A stretch of DNA of 38,432 nucleotides, from positions 1-38,432 of the forward strand of contig JANYHI010000017.1 in assembly GCA_025359125.1 (NCBI GenBank). Direction: 5' to 3'. Within the stretch, counting starts at the first letter, position 1. Each line of letters starts with the position of its first letter. Shown piece after piece: positions 6,352 through 14,094 of the stretch. The DNA comes from Cytophagales bacterium. GTDB taxonomy: Bacteria; Bacteroidota; Bacteroidia; Cytophagales; Cyclobacteriaceae. A program made the position numbers and the translations under genes. The notes beneath the pieces are model-generated. The model was not told the origin of the DNA and ran no database searches. It saw nothing but the letters and a program-made list of their open reading frames with translations.

Positions 6352-6992
6352 TGACTGAAGATCATTCCATATTATTTAAAGTATGCGGCATGCGCGACAC
6401 TGAAAACATTAGTGAGGTAGCCGCACTGCTGCCAGATTTTATGGGTTTCATCTTTTATAAAAAATCACCTCGGTATGTGGGTGATGATTTTCAAGTACCC
6501 TTCAATTTTCCTTCATCTATAAAAAGGGTAGGTGTATTTGTAAATGAAAATATTGAGGTTATTAAATCTCTGGTAGAAAAGCATAAACTTGATTACGTTC
6601 AATTGCATGGCGAAGAACCAGTTGTCTATTCGAGTGAATTAAGAAACTCCGGAGTGGGTGTAATCAAAGTATTTTCAATAGATAAGGATTTTGATTTTGG
6701 AACCACCACAGCATACGAATCTGTTGTAGATTATTTTTTATTCGATACCAAAGGCAAATTTTATGGAGGCAACGCAGTTACTTTTGATTGGAATCTTCTT
6801 TCACGGTACAATCAAAAGATTCCATTCTTTTTGAGCGGAGGATTAAATGAATCGAACTTGGGAGGACTCGGCAAGCTTCTCGAATTTAATCTTGTCGGTG
6901 TGGATGTAAATAGTGGAGTGGAAGTTTCTCCAGGTTTTAAAAACATCCAAAAGATTAATTCAGTACTCAAACTAATAACTACTAACAATTAA
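6351..6992 (+). CDS. trpF: Phosphoribosylanthranilate isomerase
   Basis: Amadori rearrangement of phosphoribosylanthranilate, the step before TrpC. The catalytic Cys lies in FKVCGMRDTENI near the N-terminus. RVGVFVNENIE, YVQLHGEEP, FLFDTKGKFYGG (general-acid Asp) and FFLSGGLNESN plus GVDVNSGVE (phosphate site) follow in standard order. At 213 aa, a complete single-domain TIM barrel. The ATG overlaps the trpC stop, and trpB begins 3 nt after its own stop. Confidence 0.94.
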   Translation: MTEDHSILFKVCGMRDTENISEVAALLPDFMGFIFYKKSPRYVGDDFQVPFNFPSSIKRVGVFVNENIEVIKSLVEKHKLDYVQLHGEEPVVYSSELRNSGVGVIKVFSIDKDFDFGTTTAYESVVDYFLFDTKGKFYGGNAVTFDWNLLSRYNQKIPFFLSGGLNESNLGGLGKLLEFNLVGVDVNSGVEVSPGFKNIQKINSVLKLITTNN

Positions 6993-6995
6993 CTT

Positions 6996-8180
6996 ATGTC
7001 TATTTATCAAGTTAACGAGAAAGGATTCTACGGTCAGTTTGGTGGCGCATATATTCCCGAAATGCTGCATCCCAACATTGAAGAACTTAGATTGAATTAT
7101 CTTAAAATTATAAATGAACCGGATTTTAAAACGGAATTTGATCAGTTGCTTCGCGATTTTGTGGGCAGGCCGACACCGCTCTATTTCGCCAAACGGTTAT
7201 CAGAGCGTTATAAAGCCAAAGTGTATTTGAAAAGGGAAGATCTATGCCATACAGGTGCACATAAAATCAATAATACCATTGGTCAGATTTTAGTGGCGAA
7301 ACGTTTAGGTAAACAAAAGATAATAGCTGAAACAGGTGCCGGCCAACATGGTGTAGCAACAGCCACAGTTTGCGCATTAATGGGGATGGAGTGTATTGTT
7401 TATATGGGGCAACTTGATATTGATAGGCAACGCCCAAATGTAGAACGGATGAGAATATTGGGCGCAAAAGTTGTGCCTGCAACCAGCGGCAACATGACGT
7501 TGAAAGACGCAACGAATGAGGCAATGCGCCATTGGATTAATCACCCTACCGACACGCATTATATTATCGGATCTGTGGTGGGGCCACATCCATACCCTGA
7601 TATGGTAGCTCGATTTCAATCTGTAATTAGTGAAGAGATCAAGCATCAGCTTAGTATGGAAATAGGAAATCCATTTCCGGATTATGTTATTGCTTGCGTG
7701 GGTGGTGGGAGCAATGCAGCTGGCGCATTTTATCATTTCTTAAACGATGAGCATGTAAACCTAGTAGGAGTAGAGGCGGCAGGAAAAGGTGTTAATTCTG
7801 GTGAATCAGCAGCCACAACGGCTTTAGGAAAAATAGGTGTATTGCATGGAAGTAAATCATTGTTGATGCAAACAGAAGATGGACAAGTGATAGAACCTTA
7901 TTCTATCTCTGCCGGATTAGATTACCCGGGTATTGGGCCAATGCATGCACATCTTTTTGAAACAGGCCGCGTAAAATTTTTGAGCGTTACAGACGATGAA
8001 GCAATGAATGCTGGAATTGAATTGAGCAGAACTGAGGGAATTATTCCTGCTATTGAAACTGCTCATGCCATTGCTGCATTGCAGCAAATGGAATTAGATG
8101 CAGATGATGTGGTAGTAATTAATTTATCGGGTAGAGGCGATAAAGATTTGGAAACTTATATCCGTTGGGGGAAATATTAG
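6996..8180 (+). CDS. trpB: Tryptophan synthase beta chain
   Basis: PLP enzyme that condenses indole with L-serine to tryptophan, working in an alpha2beta2 complex with TrpA. At 394 aa it is the ordinary TrpB1 type. The N-terminus [20 protein letters not shown] and the PLP lysine motif [19 protein letters not shown] (Lys90) are present. So are [20 protein letters not shown] and the phosphate loop [22 protein letters not shown] and LSGRGDKD close the protein. A heptamer repeat separates it from trpA, the largest gap in the operon (59 bp). Confidence 0.96.
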   Translation: MSIYQVNEKGFYGQFGGAYIPEMLHPNIEELRLNYLKIINEPDFKTEFDQLLRDFVGRPTPLYFAKRLSERYKAKVYLKREDLCHTGAHKINNTIGQILVAKRLGKQKIIAETGAGQHGVATATVCALMGMECIVYMGQLDIDRQRPNVERMRILGAKVVPATSGNMTLKDATNEAMRHWINHPTDTHYIIGSVVGPHPYPDMVARFQSVISEEIKHQLSMEIGNPFPDYVIACVGGGSNAAGAFYHFLNDEHVNLVGVEAAGKGVNSGESAATTALGKIGVLHGSKSLLMQTEDGQVIEPYSISAGLDYPGIGPMHAHLFETGRVKFLSVTDDEAMNAGIELSRTEGIIPAIETAHAIAALQQMELDADDVVVINLSGRGDKDLETYIRWGKY

Positions 8181-8195
8181 AATACCAAATTCTTG

Positions 8196-8230
8196 AATGT
8201 TAAATGTTAAATGTTGAATGTTAAATGTTA
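8196..8230. repeat. Five tandem heptamers (AATGTTA) between trpB and trpA
   Basis: Units at 8196, 8203, 8210, 8217 and 8224 read AATGTTA, with one A-to-G change in the third. The tract ends 9 bp before the trpA ATG at 8240. Short heptamer tracts can change copy number by slippage. Nothing else is seen in the spacer. Confidence 0.9.
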
Positions 8231-8239
8231 AATTTTTGA

Positions 8240-9022
8240 ATGGAAAATATGGCGAATCGAATTAATACTTTATTTCAAAAGAAGAAAGAGAAGATACTTT
8301 CTGTGTTTTTTACAGCTGGATTTCCAAAGCTAGAAGATACTATTCCAATAGCTGTTGAATTAGAGAAATCTGGTGCAGACCTAATTGAAATTGGAATTCC
8401 TTTTTCAGATCCGATTGCCGATGGGCCGGTGATTCAGGACAGTAATAAGATTGCGCTGGATAACGGAATGAATTTGAAATTACTTTTACAACAGGTAAAG
8501 GAAATTCGTAAAACTGTCAAGTTGCCTATTTTATTGATGGGCTATATAAATCCGGTTATGCAGTATGGTATTGAGAGTTTCATAAAAGATTCTAAGGCAG
8601 CGGGAGTAGACGGTTTTATTTTGCCAGATCTGCCGATGGCGGAATATGAGGATCAGTTTAAAGTATTAGTAGAAGAGAATGAATTGGTTAATGTATTTCT
8701 GATTTCACCAACTACATCAGAAGAACGGATTAGAAAAATTGATGGAGTTAGCAACGGCTTTATCTACGCAGTGTCATCTTCCAGCACAACAGGTACCAAA
8801 ACTGGCTTTACAAACGAACAAGAATTGTATTTTAAAAAGCTTTCTGAAATGAAATTGAAAAATCCATTTTTAATTGGATTCGGAGTTTCAAATAAAGAGA
8901 CATTTACAGCGGTGACTAAATTTGCAACAGGTGCTATTATTGGTAGTGCGTTTATTAAGCTTCTAAAGTCTTCTAGCAATCTTTCAACAGACATTCACGA
9001 TTTCGTAAATAATCTCAACTAA
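8240..9022 (+). CDS. trpA: Tryptophan synthase alpha chain
   Basis: Cleaves indole-3-glycerol phosphate to indole and glyceraldehyde 3-phosphate, passing indole to TrpB. Catalytic Glu50 and Asp61 sit in DLIEIGIPFSDPIADGPVIQ, matching Glu49 and Asp60 of the enteric enzyme. FFTAGFP, ILLMGYINPVMQYG, GFILPDLPM, FIYAVSSSSTTGTK and LIGFGVSNKE follow in order. At 260 aa it is complete. Two starts are possible: ATG 8240 and ATG 8249 (MANRINTLFQ). The second gives a more usual N-terminus. The gene is followed after 4 bp by the DAHP synthase gene. Confidence 0.95.
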   Translation: MENMANRINTLFQKKKEKILSVFFTAGFPKLEDTIPIAVELEKSGADLIEIGIPFSDPIADGPVIQDSNKIALDNGMNLKLLLQQVKEIRKTVKLPILLMGYINPVMQYGIESFIKDSKAAGVDGFILPDLPMAEYEDQFKVLVEENELVNVFLISPTTSEERIRKIDGVSNGFIYAVSSSSTTGTKTGFTNEQELYFKKLSEMKLKNPFLIGFGVSNKETFTAVTKFATGAIIGSAFIKLLKSSSNLSTDIHDFVNNLN

Positions 9023-9026
9023 AAGT

Positions 9027-10040
9027 ATGATCATTCAACTTTCATCAACAATCAATAATTTTCAAAAGGATTCTATCGTTAAAAAAGTTTCTGAATTTGG
9101 ATACAAAGTAAGTGAAGTCAAAACACAGAAAGGAACTTACCTTATATCAATAGGAAAGAAAGAATTTGATATTCGTCAATTAGGATTTCTGTCAGGCATT
9201 GAAGATATCCATCGTGTTTCAGATGATTACAAATTAGTCTCTGGAAAATGGAAAGTAGATCGCTCCGTTGTTGATTTAGGCGATGGCGTTTTTATCGGTG
9301 GAAATTCTCTAGCTATTATGGCGGGGCCTTGCTCGATAGAAACCGAAGCGCAAGTAGAATTAACCATTAATCACCTAAAAGAAAATGGGGTACAAATTAT
9401 GCGGGGTGGTGTATTTAAACCGCGCAGTTCACCTTATGCATTTCGTGGGTTGGGAGTGGAGGGTTTAAAGATGTGGCATAAAAAAGCCAGAGAAGCTGGA
9501 ATAAAGATCATTAGCGAAGTAATGCAAGTAAGTCAGATTGCTGACATGTATGATTATGTAGATGTGTTTCAAGTGGGAGCAAGAAATACTCAAAACTTTA
9601 ATTTGTTGGATGAGCTCGGTAAGGTTGATAAACCAGTAATGATTAAGCGCGGCATATCGGGTACCATTGAAGAGCTTCTATACTCGGCAGAATATGTTTT
9701 TTCTGCCGGAAACGAAAAACTGATTTTATGTGAGCGCGGCATTCGCACGTATGAGAGAGCAAGCAGAAACACAATGGACGTAAACGCTATTCCAATTTTA
9801 AAAGAGAAAACTCACTTACCTGTGGTGGCAGATCCATCGCATGGCATTGGTATTCGCGAGTTTGTGGAGCCTATTGCGCTTGCCGCATTAATGGCAGGAG
9901 CAGATGGTATTATTTATGAAACCCATCAAAAGCCAGAGGAGGCTTATAGCGATGGGCAGCAGACATTAGATTTTAATGAATCAGCCAGATTAATTAGAAA
10001 ACTACTGAAGGCTTACGAGTTGAGAGAAACCGCTTTCTAA
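9027..10040 (+). CDS. aroF: 3-deoxy-7-phosphoheptulonate (DAHP) synthase, type I-beta with N-terminal regulatory domain
   Basis: Condenses phosphoenolpyruvate with erythrose 4-phosphate, the entry step of the shikimate pathway. Residues about 1-70 form a ferredoxin-like, ACT-resembling domain as in Thermotoga DAHP synthase, normally the site of Tyr/Phe feedback. The catalytic barrel shows AIMAGPCSIETEAQV, MRGGVFKPRSSPYAFRGLG, FQVGARNTQNFNLL, MIKRGISGTIEE, ILCERGIRTYE, VVADPSHGIGIRE and a final DGQQTLDF. No chorismate mutase domain is fused. It starts 4 bp after trpA and so appears to be the last gene of the trp transcript. Its stop overlaps that of the convergent histidine kinase gene. The symbol is the usual family name. 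Confidence 0.92.
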   Translation: MIIQLSSTINNFQKDSIVKKVSEFGYKVSEVKTQKGTYLISIGKKEFDIRQLGFLSGIEDIHRVSDDYKLVSGKWKVDRSVVDLGDGVFIGGNSLAIMAGPCSIETEAQVELTINHLKENGVQIMRGGVFKPRSSPYAFRGLGVEGLKMWHKKAREAGIKIISEVMQVSQIADMYDYVDVFQVGARNTQNFNLLDELGKVDKPVMIKRGISGTIEELLYSAEYVFSAGNEKLILCERGIRTYERASRNTMDVNAIPILKEKTHLPVVADPSHGIGIREFVEPIALAALMAGADGIIYETHQKPEEAYSDGQQTLDFNESARLIRKLLKAYELRETAF

Positions 10041-11914
10041 TTTTGAACTTTATGACTTTCGCTTAGAATATAAATGTGTGCAGCTTCCAAATTATCAAAG
10101 AACTTTATTCTGCCCTGATAAAAAGAAAATAGTTTTGTTTTATATACTTCAAAATCATCGGGTTCATTCTCTTTTGAAATAACGTAGGCAAGTCGCTTCA
10201 GGTTAGTGCGTTTCATTTCATTAGCAAATAGCATTCTGGCTTTTGTATATTCTTCGTCCGCTTCATCAGCCTTTGTGCCTTTCTTAATTTCAACAATCCA
10301 GTTAGCGCATTTTTGCGAATGGCTGAATTCAACACATCGCTGGAAGAATTCTTTGAACTCATTTACATGCAGGGCTCTTTTCCAGATTACAAAAGTGCTA
10401 TCAATAATGGCATCATAATATAGTTTACCATATTCGTTATCCATTATTACTTGATGTTCTGGATTGGTTGCATCTGGAATATAAATTGAAATTTTTGAGC
10501 CAATTCCTGGAGTACTCTCAATTACTACTCTACCTCCCAAAGATTCTGTTTGAAGTTTTACAAGGAATAAGCCAATCCCTTTTCCCTCCACATGCGTATG
10601 AAATCTTTTGTATAAACCAAACAGCTTTTCTCTGAATCGATCTAAGTCTATCCCTATGCCATTATCCTCCACTTCAATAATGATCATTGAATCCATTTTT
10701 TGAGAGGATATTTTCACTACCGCACTTCTATCTTCTGATTTATATTTAATAGAATTGCTGATTAGATTGTAAAGAATGCTATTGATCATCGGCCTAACAG
10801 AGTAAATCTCTGGACTACTCATAACATCAATATCAATTTTTACCTGATTCTCTTCAATTCCTTTTTGTAATAAATTAAGCACCTGATCAATTTCTTCCTC
10901 CAACGTTATTCGCTGCTTTACCTTTGAGACACTATTACGAATGTCTATAATATTTCCAAGGTCGCGGATGGTAGTATCTAAAGTAGTAACGGCTTTTTGT
11001 AAATGACCAAATAGGATCTGATTTTGTTCTACTAATGAATCCTTTTCTACTAATGGCAATAATCCAATCAAGCTTGCCACCGGGCCTCTAAGATTATGAG
11101 ATACTGTATACGAGAATTGCTGTAAATCATTGTTGTGTTTAATTAATTCTTCATTGGTTTGTATGAGTTGATTATTTTTTTCTATCAACTCAATGTTAAG
11201 GCTAGCGTTTTCGTTAGCCAGTGCTTGCTTTTGATTTTCAATTAGCGTGTTGGCTTTTAATATTTCCTGTTGTTGAATTGATAGGCGATCAATAAACAGT
11301 TGATTTTTGTTTTCGGATTTCTCAAAACTATTTTTCAAAAAATAAGTGCAACCAGCTAAAATAGTGAAGCAAGCGATTGATATAAAGTTGATGAAATAAT
11401 AATTAGGCGCTGTAAAACCTAATTGATAATAACCAACATGAAATAGGATATGAATTGGATCATAGACGATAAGTAATGTGATGTTAAATAAGATGGCGGG
11501 TATCCAATATTTTCGTTCTTCCAGTCGAAATACAATAAATGGAAGCAGTCCTGTTGATAGCAATGTAATTCGAAACTCAAAAAACTGTAACTCTTCTAAA
11601 AGTTTATAGTCGAATTTATCGATAACAGAAATGGAGATAGACACCAAGCCTACCATGGTAGAAAGCATAAACCTGCTAAGATTGGTATAGCCTAAGAAAT
11701 TTGCAGTAATGGGTGCAAGAAAAAACAGAACAAAGAAGCTGGCGACTTTTACTGAAAGGATAAAGCCAAAAAATGCTATTCCGGCTAAGGACATTGAAAA
11801 TGAAAAGAGAGCGATAAGTAAGCTAATTCGGTTAGTGATATTTACATAACGCTGAATATTGAGTTGCTCTGTAGTATCAATACCTGCATTGACTAGCTTT
11901 TTAAATAATTCCAT
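10037..11914 (-). CDS. Membrane sensor histidine kinase with C-terminal SpoIIAA/STAS-like domain
   Basis: Residue numbers use the ATG at 11914 (MELFKKLVNAGIDTTEQ); the longer frame would need a GTG at 11932. Six hydrophobic segments span about 28-195, with no obvious periplasmic sensor domain. A coiled coil (about 200-265) leads to the HisKA H-box FSYTVSHNLRGPVASLIG (His273). The ATPase domain has an N-box YNLISNSIKY, VEDNGIGIDLD, GKGIGLFLVK and GIGSKISIYIP. After the kinase core, about 125 residues follow (YDAIIDSTFVIWKRALHV ... LKRLAYVI ... FFDNLEAAHIYI) that look like a SpoIIAA-fold domain usually found alone in this phylum. No response regulator is adjacent, so it is an orphan kinase. The signal sensed is unknown. 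Confidence 0.85.
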   Translation of the reverse strand: MELFKKLVNAGIDTTEQLNIQRYVNITNRISLLIALFSFSMSLAGIAFFGFILSVKVASFFVLFFLAPITANFLGYTNLSRFMLSTMVGLVSISISVIDKFDYKLLEELQFFEFRITLLSTGLLPFIVFRLEERKYWIPAILFNITLLIVYDPIHILFHVGYYQLGFTAPNYYFINFISIACFTILAGCTYFLKNSFEKSENKNQLFIDRLSIQQQEILKANTLIENQKQALANENASLNIELIEKNNQLIQTNEELIKHNNDLQQFSYTVSHNLRGPVASLIGLLPLVEKDSLVEQNQILFGHLQKAVTTLDTTIRDLGNIIDIRNSVSKVKQRITLEEEIDQVLNLLQKGIEENQVKIDIDVMSSPEIYSVRPMINSILYNLISNSIKYKSEDRSAVVKISSQKMDSMIIIEVEDNGIGIDLDRFREKLFGLYKRFHTHVEGKGIGLFLVKLQTESLGGRVVIESTPGIGSKISIYIPDATNPEHQVIMDNEYGKLYYDAIIDSTFVIWKRALHVNEFKEFFQRCVEFSHSQKCANWIVEIKKGTKADEADEEYTKARMLFANEMKRTNLKRLAYVISKENEPDDFEVYKTKLFSFYQGRIKFFDNLEAAHIYILSESHKVQN

Positions 11915-11957
11915 GAACGCCAAATTAACCACCCCTAGTTAATCTTTCCTAGTCTTT

Positions 11958-11989
11958 TTTGAAGTCCCTCATGCTTAATCTTATATTTG
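11958..11989 (+). promoter_or_regulatory. Promoter of the E1 dehydrogenase gene
   Basis: TTTG (11958-11961), a 20-nt spacer, then TATATTTG (11982-11989) match the Bacteroidota -33/-7 consensus in full. Transcription would start around 11995 and the ATG is at 12008, leaving a very short leader. This also argues against the TTG at 11987 as the start codon. Confidence 0.75.
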
Positions 11990-12007
11990 AACTTGCTAAA
12001 AGTGACC

Positions 12008-14089
12008 ATGCAAATCGAGACCCGGAAAGAAACGCAAATTGTACCAAGGCAACTCGTACTCAAAGCATTTGAGTGGATGAGTGTGGCGCGTGCTATGGCG
12101 CAGCTTTATGATGATAATAAGGATGTTTGTTCTCGATATGTTCATAGCACCTCCAAGGGGCATGAGGCTATTCAAATAGCTGCGGGTATGCACTTGAAGC
12201 CTATCGATTTTGCCTCGCCTTATTACCGCGATGAATCGATCTTATTAGCATTAGGGCTTCGGCCATATGAACTAATGCTGCAACTACTAGCTAAGCAAGA
12301 TGATCCCTTTTCGGGAGGAAGAACATATTATGGGCACCCCTCTTTGAAGCGAAAAGGATTTCCTATAATACCGCATCAAAGTTCGGCCACTGGTATGCAG
12401 GCAATCCCGGCCACCGGCATGGCACACGGAATTTCTTATTTAGAATCGCAAGGATTAATTCCAAAAGATCGCTGCCCTGTGGTGCTTTGCTCATTGGGCG
12501 ATGGCTCGGTAACAGAAGGAGAAGTGGCCGAAGCATTTCAGATGGCGGTGTTGAAGAAGCTGCCAATTATTTATTTGGTTCAAGATAATGATTGGGGCAT
12601 TTCTGCCAAGGGCGAAGAAATGCGAGCCAATGATGCGTATCAATATGCTGGGGGCTTCACCGGCCTGGAACGAATGCGTGTAGATGGCTCTGATTTTATT
12701 TCGAGCTATGGAGGCATGAGTAAAGCATTCAATTTCGTGCGCGAGCATCGATCTCCAATTTTAGTTCATGCAAAATGTCCTCTGCTTGGTCATCATACTT
12801 CTGGCGTGCGTAAAGAATGGTATAGAGGAGATGACTTAAGTATCCATGAACAAGATGATCCCTTGAAAAAAATAACGGATTATCTTTTGAGTATTGGCGA
12901 AACTCATGAATCTCTTTCGAAAATAAAAAATAAAGCCATTCAACTTGTTCAATTAGATTTTCAAGAAGCACTTGCCTCACCAGATCCTGATCCATCAGAT
13001 TTCAACTCGCATGAGTTTGCGGAAACAAGCATTACCGAGGAGCGCGGAAATAGAATGCCACCACATGCTGAGAAAGTAACAATGGTAGATGCTGCGTTGC
13101 ATGCGGTAGATGAAATTCTAAGGAAGCATCCTGAATCAATATTCTATGGGCAAGATGTAGGAGCAAGGCTGGGGGGGGTATTTAGAGAGGCGGCAACACT
13201 CGCACAAAAGTATGGCGACAATCGGGTATTCAACACGCCCATTCAAGAAGCTTATATTGTTGGGTCTACAGCTGGTATGTGTGCAGTAGGAGTGAAGCCT
13301 ATCGTTGAAATTCAATTTGCAGATTATATATGGCCTGCATTAAATCAATTGGTAGAAGAGCTCTCTAAAAGTTGCTACCTATCAAAAGGAAAATTTCCGA
13401 TTCAAACTTTGATACGAGTGCCGATTGGTGCATATGGTGGCGGTGGCCCTTATCATTCGGGAAGTATCGAATCAACGCTTCTTACTATCCGCGGAATAAA
13501 AATTGTTTACCCCAGCAATGCGGCTGATATGAAGGGATTGATGAAGGCTTCCTTTTACGACCCTAATCCGGTAGTGATGCTGGAGCATAAAGGATTATAT
13601 TGGAGCAAAGTACCCGGCACACTGGATGCCAAAACGATTGAGCCAGACGAGGACTATGTTATACCGTTGGGTAAAGCAAATCAAGTACAGTTGGCAAAAC
13701 AATCGGCAGTAGATTCTGGCGAAAGTGTGGTAATTATCACCTATGGAATGGGTGTTTATTGGGCCAAAGAAGCTACTAAGTCATTTGAAGGTAGAATAGA
13801 AATTATCGATTTACGTTCACTCAACCCAATTGATTGGGATATGATTTCTTTTTCTGTAAAAAATCATGGAAGAGTGTTAGTACTTACAGAAGAACCTTTA
13901 CTTAATTCCTTTGCTGAATCATTGGCAGGAAGAATTTCTAAAGAGCTATTTCAGTATTTAGATGCTCCCGTCTGGACTTTCGGTGCAGCAAACCTTCCTG
14001 CCATTCCTCTAAATACAGAGTTAGAAAAAATGATGCTGCCCAACGCTGAAAAAGTGAAAGTAGAAATAGATAAGCTTCTTCTCTATTAA
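12008..14089 (+). CDS. 2-oxoacid dehydrogenase E1, alpha and beta subunits fused
   Basis: Thiamine-diphosphate enzyme that decarboxylates a 2-oxoacid and passes the acyl group to the lipoyl E2 of a dehydrogenase complex. The alpha part (about 1-330) carries the ThDP motif LGDGSVTEGEV...DNDWGIS (about 163-198) and GHHTSGVRKEWYR. The beta part (about 355-690) has GQDVGARLGGVF, VFNTPIQEAYIVGSTAGM, VPIGAYGGGGPYHSGS, VYPSNAADMKGL and a transketolase C-terminal domain with LRSLNPID. The natural fusion of both chains in 693 aa is common in Bacteroidota and most often annotated as branched-chain (2-oxoisovalerate) E1. Pyruvate or acetoin substrates cannot be excluded. No E2 or E3 gene is nearby. ATG 12008 was chosen over an upstream TTG because of the promoter position. 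Confidence 0.88.
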   Translation: MQIETRKETQIVPRQLVLKAFEWMSVARAMAQLYDDNKDVCSRYVHSTSKGHEAIQIAAGMHLKPIDFASPYYRDESILLALGLRPYELMLQLLAKQDDPFSGGRTYYGHPSLKRKGFPIIPHQSSATGMQAIPATGMAHGISYLESQGLIPKDRCPVVLCSLGDGSVTEGEVAEAFQMAVLKKLPIIYLVQDNDWGISAKGEEMRANDAYQYAGGFTGLERMRVDGSDFISSYGGMSKAFNFVREHRSPILVHAKCPLLGHHTSGVRKEWYRGDDLSIHEQDDPLKKITDYLLSIGETHESLSKIKNKAIQLVQLDFQEALASPDPDPSDFNSHEFAETSITEERGNRMPPHAEKVTMVDAALHAVDEILRKHPESIFYGQDVGARLGGVFREAATLAQKYGDNRVFNTPIQEAYIVGSTAGMCAVGVKPIVEIQFADYIWPALNQLVEELSKSCYLSKGKFPIQTLIRVPIGAYGGGGPYHSGSIESTLLTIRGIKIVYPSNAADMKGLMKASFYDPNPVVMLEHKGLYWSKVPGTLDAKTIEPDEDYVIPLGKANQVQLAKQSAVDSGESVVIITYGMGVYWAKEATKSFEGRIEIIDLRSLNPIDWDMISFSVKNHGRVLVLTEEPLLNSFAESLAGRISKELFQYLDAPVWTFGAANLPAIPLNTELEKMMLPNAEKVKVEIDKLLLY

Positions 14090-14094
14090 CGAGA

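Noticed and set aside
7267..7736. Minus-strand open frames opposite trpB
   Set aside because: They are shadows of a strongly conserved gene and have low-complexity, non-protein-like composition.
11987..12007. TTG start 21 bp upstream of the E1 ATG
   Set aside because: The TTG overlaps the -7 box TATATTTG, so it would not be in the transcript.
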